This document shows positions 53,039-63,518 of a stretch of DNA of 64,000 bases, in pieces. This DNA is from Tridacna crocea (taxonomy: Eukaryota > Mollusca > Bivalvia > Cardiida > Cardiidae): NCBI GenBank assembly GCA_943736015.1, contig OX031073.1:26873210-26937209 (forward strand), read 5' to 3'. The notes under the pieces are model-generated. The model ran no database searches and was not told where the DNA came from. It was given only the letters and a program-made list of their open reading frames with translations. Position 1 is the stretch's first letter. Every line of letters begins with the position of its first letter. A program made the translations under genes and the position numbers.

Positions 53039-53245
53039 CAATGTGCTCAGTTGACTTTATTTCATTCTTACTTTGATTATAATGTTATAAGTAAATAATA
53101 GAATACAGGTATTCATACAGCATAATTTATAAATGTCCGATAAAAAGACCTTTTCCATCTAGAATGATCTTTTTTTTAATAAAAAGGAGAGGGAAATCTG
53201 AACATTCCTTTTGATAAATTAAAATAACAGTCATATTCACCATTA

Positions 53246-53475
53246 TTAACCCATTACCACACAATACCGCATTTTGACGCACTAAAATATTTAACTGTGG
53301 AAAACATAGTGAGAAAAGGAGAAATTGCTTGTAACAAGCAATTTCTCCTTTTCTAACAATGTTTTCTACGTCCGTATACGGTACTTATTTTCATTTTAAA
53401 TGCTCTTTAAAATTTCGTCTGCAAATTGTTTCAATTTGGACCGGTCTAAAATTTGGTCGTCTGGTAATGGGTTAA
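53246..53475 (-). repeat. family-1 TTAA MITE, reference copy
   Basis: A clean 230-bp copy: TTAA + CCCATTACCA at the left, TGGTAATGGG + TTAA at the right (perfect 10-bp inverted ends). The core TTGCTTGTAACAAGCAA lies inside GAGAAAAGGAGAAA / TTTCTCCTTTTC. TTAA targets with CCC/GGG ends are the piggyBac signature. Confidence 0.92.
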
Positions 53476-54359
53476 TTAGATCTAGATATTTTTATTTCAA
53501 ATCCTCTCTAAATTCTTCATTCATTTAATTTTTTTTACTCTTAGACATCTGAACAACAGAGTAATACGTATACATGTATATTCGGCAAGTAATTTTCACC
53601 CCTTTTGATTTTTTTCCCCAAACACTTGTTAGTAAATGTTGAAACATGCTTCTTCATTTCTTACAAAACAAAGAAGTTAAATGTTAAGGGAAAATTAATG
53701 ATAATTAGACACAACATGTATTTTATTGCCCCTAGGCTTATCTCTGCAGGCTTCTTCAAAGGGACAACAGACTTAAATCTTTGAGAATTGCAACCTACAA
53801 TTCAATTAATGAGATAATTGATTACTTTATTACTCTATCTGCTTAACAAGTACAAATTTGTGCATTATATTTGTTATTTTGATGTTATTTTTTTAAGTAA
53901 AAAATCAACGTCAGCACTTGAAAATTTTTCATGTATACATTAATTTAGCTTTTATTATAAACATAATAATCAAATAATAATCTTATAATCATTAACATTT
54001 TTTTTTTCAATTAAATTTTAGACATTCAGCTGAGCATTGTTTGTTGAAATGATTCCATGCATAAGTAATAATATTATGGTCACAAAACAATCACTTTAAA
54101 AGACAGTAATACTGAACATTATTTTCATACCTATATTTCTTTACACCCACCAAAAACAACATACACATTGTCGAATCAAGAGACGCTACTCTAAGTAACT
54201 TCTTGCACAGTTACCTCGCCTAATACGGGCAGAATTTTAACCGTATCGATTAGCCTGTACAGGTTCCTATACACGTAGTGGTATCAGGGGCGGTAACCAG
54301 TCTAACTGAAATTATGCTTTGATTGTCCGGTGTCACGTGATACTGCTGGTGCGCCACTC
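53476..54359. other. no gene recognised
   Basis: Very AT-rich DNA; part may be the 3' UTR and downstream region of the gene ending at 53038. No repeat family recognised. Confidence 0.35.
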
Positions 54360-55205
54360 ACGATAAAATGGAAATATCGCTCAAAGGGAGACCACCAATA
54401 CACAAGTTATGCAAATTTTGGCACCAGTAATCTCCCTTTAACCAGAGACAGTTTTTGTTTGCCAAGCTGAGCACAATATGTTTACTCGGTTTAAAATTGG
54501 GTCACCTGGGGTCATAAAGTAGGTCTCAAGGTCAAAATAAAACAATACCTTGTGGGCACTCTAGATGCCTCCCTTTAAGCTCAATTGACTAGAAAATTGA
54601 TCAGAATGTTTGTCTTGATAAAATCTAGAATGATTTCAAAATTGGGTCACCTGGGACCATAAGTTAGGTCACTAGGTCAAATTGAAGAAATTCCTTGTGG
54701 GCAGTCTAAAGGCTACATTTCCTGCTCATTTGACTTGAAAACTGTTCAGAATGTTTGTCTTAATAATTTTTTAATGCGTTGTTATAGGTTGGGTCAGTCG
54801 GTTGATGAATTAGGTAAACTTTAGGAAATAAGGAAATTGGTCAGAATGTTTGTCTTGATGAAATGTTGAGTGAGGGTGGAATTGGGTAACCTGGGGTCAA
54901 GAACTAGGTCACTTTGTCAAATTTAGGAAATACTTTGTGGGCACTCTAGAGGCCACATTTATCGCTTGATTAACTTGAAAACTGTTCAGAATGTTTGTCT
55001 TGATAATTTTTTATGAGTTCTAAATTGGGTCAGTCGGGTGATAAATTAGGTGAACTTTTGGAAATTCCTTGTGGACGGACTAGAGGACGCATTTTATGCT
55101 CAATTGATCGGACAATTGGTCAGAAATTGAATTACGCATTTGGGTGAATTTCGCCTATTTGCTCAGGTGAGCGATCCAAGGCCATTATGGCCCTCTTGTT
55201 TTTAA
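54360..55205 (+). mobile_element. tandem-array element D
   Basis: Five diverged units with AATTGGGTCACCTGGGGTCA, TAGGTCAC...GGTCAAA, CCTTGTGGGCACTCTAGA and CAGAATGTTTGTCTTGATAA. The right end, GCTCAGGTGAGCGATCCAAGGCC-ATTAT-GGCCCTCTTGTTTTT, has the same GGTGAGCGATC plus GGCC hairpin as element C. It belongs to the same class as elements A-C. Confidence 0.65.
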
Positions 55206-55561
55206 ATTGTTAATTCCACTCAGTGGCTTCCTTTTTTTTTCGGAATACAGGTTAAAACAGGAAATTTGTGATAAGAGAATATAAACATTATCGAGTTTTT
55301 TTCCGTAAATCATCTAGTCATTGTATACATAGGTGATTTTAACCTGTTATCCCAAACACAAACAATAGCAGGAAAGGATATTAAAATTTAGTATTTAATG
55401 AATGGTATTTTAAGTCGCTTTCAATATTATTTCAGTTATATCATGATAATGAACTGTTTATTGTGTGAAAGCTATAAAACAAGTAAAAAGACATCCAAAT
55501 AGACAGACAAAGCGCTTTAAACTTTGTAGTGGCATGAGCGTAAAGAGGGGGCTTTTAGCGG

Positions 55562-55633
55562 ACGGCATAGATCAAGATCAGACTGCACAGAATGTGCAGT
55601 CTGATTGTGCAGTCTGATCTTAGATCTATACCA
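55562..55633. repeat. family-2 palindrome with a duplicated arm
   Basis: GATCAGACTGCACAGAATGTGCAGTCTGAT followed by an extra TGTGCAGTCTGATC arm, within ATAGATCAA...TAGATCTAT. The spare arm suggests slippage or unequal repair at the hairpin. Confidence 0.8.
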
Positions 55634-55975
55634 CCTGTTTTTTTAGTGAAACATGTATATATGTGTCCTGATTCAAGTAGATTATTTCCTGCAGTCGTGG
55701 AAACAGGCAGAGGTCATGTATTTGACACTGAAAGAGTAGGCAGAAAAATGCAATGAACGATCAATTTTTTACCTCTATAGATCTGTTTAATCCATATATA
55801 AGGGCTGTATTTTGACTCAAAGAGGTAGTTAGCGTTTTGCTTATGTCACAGATACGCGTTCGTAAACTGATAGTTTTTTTCTTATTCTTCTTAACTTCCT
55901 GATATACATATAGGATACACTTTTTACTCAAAATGAGATTTTGTTGTCATATAAAAATATGGGAAGGAAGGAAAC

Positions 55976-55980
<5 letters not shown>

Positions 55981-56028
<48 letters not shown>

Positions 56029-56106
56029 AAGACAGACAGACAGACAGACAGAGTAAGAAATTCGAGAGAGAGAGAGAGGGGGGCAAGGCAGGCAGGCAGG
56101 CAGGCC
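55981..56106 (+). repeat. compound microsatellite (GA)n (GACA)n (GGCA)n
   Basis: GA run at 55981-56024, GACA run at 56029-56051, a second GA run at 56063-56078, then GGCA at 56085-56104. Open frames of Arg-Glu repeats across it are artefacts. Confidence 0.96.
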
Positions 56107-56182
56107 TATAAGTACTGTACAAGTTTAACTATAAACATTGGCGAAGGAAGTGGGACAAGTCGGAAGCAGTCCCTTCCATTCT

Positions 56183-56411
56183 TTAACTCTTTACCAAAAC
56201 GACAAAATTTTAGACTGATCCAAATTGAAAGCACTTGCAGACGACAAAATGAATGTGACTAAGTAATTGAAATTGTTTTAGGAAGGCAAGAAAACGTTGT
56301 GGGAAAAGGAGAAAATGCTGATTACCAGAATTTTCTCCTTTTCCCACAACGTTTTTCAAAGGCTTCTTTCACAAAGGTGTTAAAAGTCGGGATAATGTGG
56401 TAAAGAGTTAA
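56183..56411 (+). repeat. family-1 TTAA MITE copy
   Basis: TTAA + CTCTTTACCA and TGGTAAAGAG + TTAA ends; core ATGCTGATTACCAGAAT in a long stem GTGGGAAAAGGAGAAA / TTTCTCCTTTTCCCAC. 229 bp. Confidence 0.92.
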
Positions 56412-56579
56412 ACACCTAAACGCCGAGACCAAGTGGTGTAGACCTTTGGCTAGATTGTCACTTTTTGTAATAAAACGGCTTTCATATTTGTTGTCTTGTT
56501 AGGAGTCTAGGATGAAGAAATTTGCTTTCATGGGCAAATTCTGTATCTGTTAAATGTCGTTTTTATACAGAACGTGATA

Positions 56580-56866
56580 CCATATGACTTGCAACACGCG
56601 AAAAGGGGCAGTCGGACATTTGCGTAAAACGTCGTCTCAGATCAGCCTGGGCATTCCTTACAGACTAATCCGAGACGGCACTTTACGACTAAGTTAGATT
56701 TTGTGCTACAGTAGACTTGCACAAAACATAAAATCACAAAAAAAAAACCGGAAACTGTCATTTCGGATAAGCCTGCGCGGACTGCAGAGGCTGGTCCGAG
56801 ACGACAGTTTACGAAAATGTTCAAATGCCCAAATGCCCCTTTTCGCGTTTTGCAAGCCATATTGAA
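56580..56866. repeat. family-3 MITE (CGCGAAAAGGGGC ends)
   Basis: Inverted ends TTGCAACACGCGAAAAGGGG and its inverse at 56838-56866. Inner inverted blocks GATCAGCCTG / CAGACTAATCCGAGACGGCACTTTACG and ATAAGCCTGCGCGGAC / TGGTCCGAGACGACAGTTTACG give nested hairpins. GC-rich compared with surroundings. Confidence 0.8.
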
Positions 56867-57017
56867 TGTTACAACTACAAAAAAGCGTCATTGAATTTGA
56901 GCTTGCTGTGCAACAATACATATGAAACTTTATCCTACAGGTACCTTATAGTTAGATCAAGAAATACCCTTCTGAAATAAATTCAATCTAGTCATAGTCA
57001 AATGAGAACAAGTCCAT

Positions 57018-57290
57018 CTGACAACATTGAAAGTGACGTCACATCTTGTGTTGTACACATACCTGGTTTGTCTTGTGACATTTCTCTTCCTTTGTAACAT
57101 TCAAAATGACGTCACGGCTTGTGCTGTACCGGGTTTTGTCATGTGACAATCCTCTTCCTTCGCATCATTCAAAGTGACGTCACAGCTTGCTCTGTACCAA
57201 ATTTTGTCTTCTGACTATCCTCTTCCTCCACATCATTCAAAATGACATCACATCATGTGCTGAACCGGGTTTTGTCTTGTCGTTTTGTGT
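57018..57290 (+). repeat. four ~70-bp repeats, each with a CRE-like site
   Basis: Units share ATTCAAA(A/G)TGACGTCAC, TTGTGCTGTACCGGGTTTTGTC and CTCTTCCT. TGACGTCA palindromes stand at 57034-57041, 57107-57114 and 57175-57182; the fourth unit has TGACATCA at 57243-57250. TGACGTCA is the CREB/ATF site. It may be a regulatory array or only a minisatellite. Confidence 0.75.
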
Positions 57291-57329
57291 CGCGGAAATT
57301 CCAATTTATGTACCAAACGTGTCACTTGA

Positions 57330-57540
57330 TCCATGGGCTGCTAAGCGCGACTAATGAACCTTTTGCAAACAATGTAGATTAATACCAGACTGCACAGAAC
57401 GTGCATTCCGAACTCAAATCTAAACTGGCCGATACGGACATTTTTTTCTGTCAAACTATACCCTTGAAGTCATGAACAACATTTGAGTTTACCGTCGGCT
57501 TGAAAATTCATTCAAATTTGTTCGGCAGGTTAAGGGTTGA
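57330..57540 (+). repeat. family-2 MITE copy, eroded
   Basis: GGGCTGCTAAGCGCGACTAATG...CCTTTTGCAAAC, hairpin remnant AGACTGCACAGAACGTGCATTC, right end GGCAGGTTAAGGGTTGA. Confidence 0.65.
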
Positions 57541-58535
57541 AATTTGATACTGATTTAGCTTTGAATTTTATAGACCAGCTTTAATTCGGCACATGTTGCA
57601 AGATGAATGGAATATTACGCATGCATAAAAAAACAATTCAATATTATCTTATTGGCTTTAGAGAAAAAATCCTGGCTCGGCAAGCCTCGTCTAGATAAAT
57701 TCTCCCAACTTCAATAGATGACATTGATATCTTTAGACACTGACATAACGAACTATATTACATGTATATTTCATGCTCATATCTTTAGAAATGTTATGGG
57801 TAAAGAAATGTCGTAATTTAAGCCGGGGGTGGTTAAATATTTCCCCGTCACAGTACTGAATATTTTCTTTCCGCCGAAAATCTGGAACTACTTTTCGGTT
57901 ATCCGGTTATTTGACCTGAGATCGCTAGTTTTAAAATGGCATTCGTTGACAAATAATCAGGGAAAATATAATATATAATTTATTTAATCAGCTTGGGGTT
58001 AATAAGCGGAATTGTTTGCCTCAAAATGGAAAGATCCGCGAAAATAACTTGTGCCTTACGGCACTCGTTATTTTGCCATTACGATGTTAGTGCGTAACTG
58101 GAACAAAAATCAAATGAAAACTTAATGCATATTAAAAAGCCAAAAGCAAAAATGGGCGACTCTAAAAAAATGTAATTTCATAAAGGGAATGACCGAATCT
58201 AAGTTGAGAGAACTTGTGGTCAAACCCTTTTGCCTTGTCCTTTGATTGTGTATATTGTTCTATGTTGTAAATTATATTCTTGTAAAATACTTGGCAATAA
58301 AATATGTTTAAACTAAACTCGTTATTTTCGCACACCTTTCCCTTTTTCAGCAAATATCTCGCCATTTTAACAACAAGCTAATGAAATAAACTCCATTTAT
58401 CTTTTCTGAATGACAGTAGTTATACAGGGTCTATATTCACCAACCCTTCTTATGAAGGTTCTCGGTTTTAATCTCCAAGATCTTCTAATTTGAAAGTAAC
58501 GCAACTTCTGATTGGCCAAACCAATCCTGAGATAC
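57541..58535. other. no gene recognised
   Basis: AT-rich DNA with no exon or repeat family recognised. Confidence 0.4.
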
Positions 58536-58539
58536 AAGC

Positions 58540-58640
58540 ATTTTGAAAACACTGTGGGGAAAAGAGAAAATGCTGGTAACAAGCATTTTCTCCCTTTCCC
58601 AGAATGTTTTCTACTTTGCTGAAAATAAATTTCATTTTTG
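58540..58640 (-). repeat. family-1 TTAA MITE, truncated
   Basis: GAAAACACTGTGGGGAAAAGAG, core ATGCTGGTAACAAGCAT, TTCTACTTTGCTGAAAATAAATTTCA. Its right arm is cut where the duplicated receptor 3' flank begins. Confidence 0.75.
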
Positions 58641-59300
58641 TGGTATTTGTCGAGGACAATACCAATATGAGTTCAATTTTGAATTTTGAAGACCATTTTT
58701 CGTATGCTGTGCAAAGCCGAAGGAAATAAACCCAATTAAACTCAATTTTTCTCAGGCAAATGAATTTTTTCGGTAGCACTCAAATTTGTAATTAAAAATA
58801 GCATGTTAAAATACACCGCGTGAGGCTATCGTGGTACTACCAGTTTTCCATTTGAAACAGCTTCGGTAGTTAATAATTGATTGATTGATTATTTTCGTTT
58901 ATTTATCGTCGCTACCGGTTGCCCATCTGAGCGACGCCTCCAGAAGATGGTTAGTTGTTACGGGGGATAGTGCAAGGATACAGGACGAAACTACTGAGAA
59001 TTCCGCCTGGTTCTTTAACGTGCTCGGTGTGTAGTACCGTCACACGGGACCTCGGTTTAACGTCTCATCCGAAAGACTATTAGTAATTTTTAGTTAGCCA
59101 GCCGGGGATTCGAACCCACAACCTGTAGGACATTGTGTTCACAAGTCCTAAGCTCTACCTACTGAGCTATATCGGCTAGTTAATAACCCTATATTGACGC
59201 AATTATACAAAATTTCTCTATCGATCGCTTGGTCCTGGGCTTTTTCGTTCTAGAACACATTCGTCCCATGGCTTGTTCAACCCATGATTCTCAAGAATAA
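58630..59300 (+). repeat. second copy of TLR 3' flank, interrupted by a SINE
   Basis: Matches 44700-45350 in order (TTTGTGGTATTTGTCGAGGAC; CGAAGGAAATAAACCCAAT; TCGATCGCTTGGTCCTGGGC; CCCATGGCTTGTTC). No receptor coding sequence is attached, so the receptor copy that belonged to it has been lost. Confidence 0.72.
58877..59176 (-). mobile_element. tRNA-derived SINE with conserved central domain
   Basis: Minus strand: CCGATATAGCTCAGTAGGTA (box A), GGTTGTGGGTTCGAATCCC (box B), then a body containing CTTTCGGATGAGACGTTAAA and CACGTTAAAGAACC, and a GATT-repeat tail. It is flanked by TAGTTAATAA at 58867-58876 and 59177-59186. The central block resembles ones shared among invertebrate SINEs (from memory). 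It is absent from the paralogous site near 45.2 kb. Confidence 0.9.
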
Positions 59301-59393
59301 CTGGTAGTACGGGCGCCGGTGAAAGACTTTAAGGGGAGATAAAGGAAGATGAACATATCAGAAATGATAACACATCCTTTAATTTAACCCTTT

Positions 59394-59612
59394 CCCAAAC
59401 AATCCCTGGTTTTTACGGGTCTGGAATAGAAGCCTTTTGAAAACATTGTGGGAAAAGGAGAAAATACTGGTAACCAGCATTTTCTCATTTTCCCACAGTG
59501 TTTTCTACCATATCATAGATAGAAATCATCTTTTCAGCAAGAGTTGAATTGTCGTCTGCAAATGCTTTCAATTTGGTCTAGTTAAAACATTTGCCGTTTG
59601 GGAAAAGGTTAA
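59394..59612 (-). repeat. family-1 TTAA MITE copy
   Basis: TTAACCCTTTCCCAAAC ... GTTTGGGAAAAGGTTAA. Core ATACTGGTAACCAGCAT with one mismatch in a ~25-bp stem. Confidence 0.9.
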
Positions 59613-59828
59613 ACTTTATTTCCTCAATGAAGCAAATGACAAATCAAAGATCGTCTGTCGCCTTTTTACATAACTCTATATAGACAAAACAAATTTACAC
59701 GTTTAAATTCTTACCCTGCTACAGAAACTGAACGAAACTTTCAAACCAATGGTAACCGCCCCCCAGTCCCCCCCCCCCAAAAAAAAAATATTATTTCGAA
59801 CTTATTCTTATGACAAAAATATCTCCAT

Positions 59829-59940
59829 ATCAGACTGTGTAGATCTACGATCAAATTGTACGTTCTGTGCAGTCTGATCTTAATCAACGCTGGCCGCAAA
59901 ACGTCAACGTGTCGCGCTTAGCGGCTTAAGGATTAACAAC
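59829..59940 (-). repeat. family-2 MITE fragment
   Basis: GATCAAATTGTACGTTCTGTGCAGTCTGATC hairpin remnant, then GCAAAACGTCAACGTGTCGCGCTTAGCGGCTTAAGG, the inverse of the family-2 left end. Confidence 0.65.
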
Positions 59941-59957
59941 CTTGGAGGAAAGGGCTT

Positions 59958-60198
59958 TTAACCCTTTCTCAAACAGTCCCTAGTTTTTATGGGTCTAAAA
60001 TAGTAACCTTTTAAAAACATTGTGGGAAAAGGAGAAAATGCTGGTAACCAGGATTTTCTCCTTTTCCCACAATGTTTTCTATCCTATCATAGACAGAAAT
60101 CATCTTTTCAGCAAAAGTTGAATTTTCGTCTGCAAATGCTTTCAATTTGGTCTAGTCCAATAGTTTGTCTTTGGTGGCAGCAAAGAATTTTCTCTTAA
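59958..60198 (-). repeat. family-1 TTAA MITE copy
   Basis: TTAACCCTTTCTCAAACAG left end; core ATGCTGGTAACCAGGAT; right end degraded after TAGTTTGTCTTTGGT, reaching TTAA at 60195. Confidence 0.82.
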
Positions 60199-60410
60199 CC
60201 CTTTCCCAAACGATAAATTTTGGACCCTTCCAAACCGAAAGACAATTTTAGATTTGGAGAAAATGGCAGAATGTTCTCAAAAAGGGTAGAAAACATTGTG
60301 GGAAAAGGAGAAATTGCTCGTAACGAGCAATTTCTCCTTTTCCCACAATGTTTTCAAAAGACTTTTACTGCAGACACGTAAAAACCAGGGCTTGCTTGGG
60401 AAAGGGTTAA
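60195..60410 (+). repeat. family-1 TTAA MITE copy
   Basis: Perfect 15-bp ends TTAACCCTTTCCCAA and TTGGGAAAGGGTTAA; core TTGCTCGTAACGAGCAA inside GTGGGAAAAGGAGAAA / TTTCTCCTTTTCCCAC. It abuts the next copy at a shared TTAA. Confidence 0.92.
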
Positions 60411-60640
60411 CTCGTTATCAAACGACAAAATTTCAGGTTTGTCCAGATTGAAAGCATTTGCAGACCACAAAATAAAAGTGACTGAAAATTTGAAATTTGT
60501 TTTGTGAAGGGTAGAAAACATTGTGGGAAAACGAGAAAATGCTGGTTATCAGCATTTTCTCCTTTTCCCACAATATTTTTTAAAGGCTTCTTTCTCAGGG
60601 TCGTCAAAAGTATGGATTGCTTGGTAATGGGTTGAAGTAT
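60407..60640 (+). repeat. family-1 TTAA MITE copy sharing TTAA with its neighbour
   Basis: TTAACTCGTTATCAAACGAC ... TTGGTAATGGGTTGA; core ATGCTGGTTATCAGCAT. A partial copy (right arm only) follows at about 60640-60755. Confidence 0.88.
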
Positions 60641-60779
60641 TCCCACAAAGTTTTTTTGCTCTTTCGAGGGGAAATTTATCATCGTAATCGCCTGTAATCT
60701 GTCGTCTACAATTACAGTCAATTTGAATGAGTCTGAAAGTTTGTTGTATTGTAAGGCGATAATTGGCTTAAAACACGCG

Positions 60780-60984
60780 AAAAGGGGCCTTCGGATAGTT
60801 GCGTGAAGTGTCGTGTCGGATCCGCCTGTGCAGTCCGTACAGGCTAATCCGAAACGACACTTACTATTTTATACTGTTGGAAAAATCTAATGAAATCGTA
60901 AAGTGCCGTCTAAGATTAGCCTGCGCGGTCCGCGCAGGCTGATCCGAGACGACACTTTACACAAATGTCTGAGTGGCCCTTTTT
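60780..60984. repeat. family-3 MITE, right end truncated
   Basis: ACACGCGAAAAGGGGCC left end; inner hairpins CCGCCTGTGCAGTCCGTACAGG and AGCCTGCGCGGTCCGCGCAGGC; right end GTGGCCCTTTTT passes directly into the next element, so that element replaced or cut the terminus. Confidence 0.8.
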
Positions 60985-62385
60985 ATACGCCCGAAGGGTC
61001 GTATAATGTTATACCCCCGGTCGTCCGTCCGTCCGTCCGTTAGCAATTTCTTGTGTGCGCAACTCCTCCTACAGTTTTCATCGGAATTATTTGAAACTTG
61101 CCACAATGAATCTCCATGATGTCTAGTTGTGAACCTGGGTCTTAGAATTTTGATTGCTGTTTCCGTTCCAAAATTATCTGCCCTTGATTTCTGAAATAAA
61201 CAACTTTTCACTTTGAATTTTTGTTCAGGCCATAACTTCCATACCATAAAAGGTATTAAATTGAAACTACATACACTGATAGAACACATTATGGAGAAGT
61301 GCAGTGCACATGAAACATAACTCTGCCACTTTTATTTTTTGACTTATTGCCCTTTGTTAATTTTCAGTATGAATTTTTGTCCAAGCCATAACTTTATAAC
61401 TATAAAAGCTAATAACTTGCAACTTCATACACTGATAGAACACATTATGGAGAAGTGCAGTGCACATGAACCATAACTCTGCCACTTTTATTTTTTGAGT
61501 TACAGCCCTTTGTTGATTTTCAATTTGAATTTTTGTCCAGGCCATAACTTCTAAACTATAAAAGCTATTAACTTTGAACTTCATACACTGATAGATAACA
61601 TTGTGGAGAAGTGCATCGTACATGAACCATAACTCTGCCACTTTTATTTTTTGAGTTATTGCCCTTTGTTAATTTTCAGTTTGAATTTTTGTCCAGGCCA
61701 TAACTTCCAAACTATAAAACCTAATAACTTGCAACCTCATATAGTGATAGAACACTTTATGGAGAAGTGCACTGCACATGAACCATAACTCTGCAGCCTT
61801 TATTTTTTGAGTTATTGCTCTTTGTTAATTTTCAGTTTGAATTTTTGTCCAGGCCATAACTTCCAAACTATAAAAGCTAATAACTTGCAACTTCATACAC
61901 TGATAGAACACATTATGGAGAAGTGCACTGCACATGAACCATAACTCTGCCACTTTTATTTTTTGAGCTATTGCCCTTTGTTAATTTTCAGTTTGAATTT
62001 TTGTCCAGGCCATAACTCCCAAACTTTAAAACCTATCATCTTGAAACTTCAAAGACTTATAGAACACATTATAATGAAGTGCACTGCACAAGAACCATAA
62101 CTCTGCCATCCTTCTTTTTTAGTTATTGCCATTTGTTAGTTTTCTCTTTGAATTTTCGTCTGGGCCATAATTTCTAAAATATAAAAGCTATGATCTTGAA
62201 CCTTTCAAAACTGGTAGAACACCTTGTGGAGAACAGCAATTCACAAAATTTGTAACTGTGCCACCCTTTCTTTTTTTAGCTCTTGCCCTTTAATATTTTT
62301 CACATATCATGGAGATTAACTATTCTTCATTCATGGCCCTTCCGTCATTTCAACTCATTTCACTGACAAGCCCCTTCGGGCATAT
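60985..62385 (+). mobile_element. tandem-array element E with seven ~156-bp units
   Basis: Inverted ends ATACGCCCGAAGGG (60985-60998) and CCCTTCGGGCATAT (62372-62385). A CCGT microsatellite follows the left end (61020-61040). Seven units starting near 61224, 61379, 61536, 61691, 61847, 62004 and 62160 share GGCCATAACTTCCAAACTAT, CACTGATAGAACACATTATG and CCATAACTCTGCCAC. No ORF. It is the cleanest of the array elements in the window. Confidence 0.82.
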
Positions 62386-62852
62386 ATGCGCCGCTTTGCA
62401 AAGCTCAAAATTCCTTGCTCAAGGCCTTGGCAAAGAGTTCGTGGAATTTGTTAACACTCTTTTAATTTGAGGTCAGAATGTTTTCAGATTTTCACCTGTG
62501 TAATCATGGTCTTATATATCAATTTCCAAGTAAAAAAAATCACCTGTTTCATTTGACCATGGATATATCTATTTCACCTTAAAAAGAAAAAGGTTTCCTG
62601 CCTGTCCCGGAGGTAAGATCACTGTTGTCATCTATTAACAACGATGATATTCCAAAATTGTCGGATTCAAATCTCGTTAAAATAGGTCAACGTAATAGAT
62701 AACTCTATTTGACGTTCTGTGCGAAATTCATGATATTACTTTCGAAAAACAACTTTAGTTTCATAGTTTTTGAGAGACGTATCGAAGGAGCAAAAGTCGA
62801 CTCCTTTGTAGGTGCCCGATCACGTGTGATCTGCTACTTCTGAATTCTGAGT

Positions 62853-63518
62853 GCCCGCTTGATCGTTGTAAAAGGAGTCCTCACAATTACCTTTTTGCAA
62901 TCAATTTATCTGAAACTTTCAAATTGTCCGATATGAATGAGTCTTAAACATATGAACATTTACGGAGACATTTTTATCATAAGAATAAGTTCGAAATTAC
63001 ATTTTAGGGTTTTATCATTGGCTTGAAAGTTTCGTTCAGTTTATTTAGTATATGTAGGATAGGAATTAAAACATCTGGATTGTTTTGTCTAGCGCATAGA
63101 GTTATGTAAAAACGCGGTAGACGATCCTTGATTGGTCATTTGCTTAATTGAGGAACTAAAACTTATAGGAAGTGTTATCATTTCTGATATGTTTTGTTTT
63201 ATAAACAAATTCCACCAACTTTTTGTATAATATAGCCCTAATAGAATAAACAGTTATTTGGTATCAAATTCATTTTTGCTTTTTCATTTGTCATATAAAT
63301 TAGCGCGTTAAATGTCATTGCAACAAAATACCCAGGGTTGGCGAATAATTCAAATCCGGAAGATATCACCGTTAAAGGGTAGTTCCCTGTCTATTTTTGT
63401 GCATGCGGTTATTTTTGTTATCGTATAGAATCGAAATAGATTGAAAGAGGAAGATCTTTATTCTGTTACAGTATGTCGATATCTTTAGTATCAAAACTCA
63501 ATCTTTCTATCAGTAATA
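62853..63518 (+). repeat. TLR 5' flank, second copy (empty-site reference)
   Basis: Collinear with 40438-42426 but without array element C and the TTAA element. It probably contains the receptor promoter; no TATA box stands out immediately before the ATG. Confidence 0.85.

Noticed and set aside
55933-56262. 109-codon frame with Arg-Glu repeats and the opposite Ser-Leu frame
   Set aside because: Produced by the (GA)n/(GACA)n microsatellite.
61020-62310. CRISPR-like array of seven regularly spaced units
   Set aside because: The units are ~156-bp direct tandem copies without spacers, inside inverted ends of a mobile element in a eukaryotic genome.
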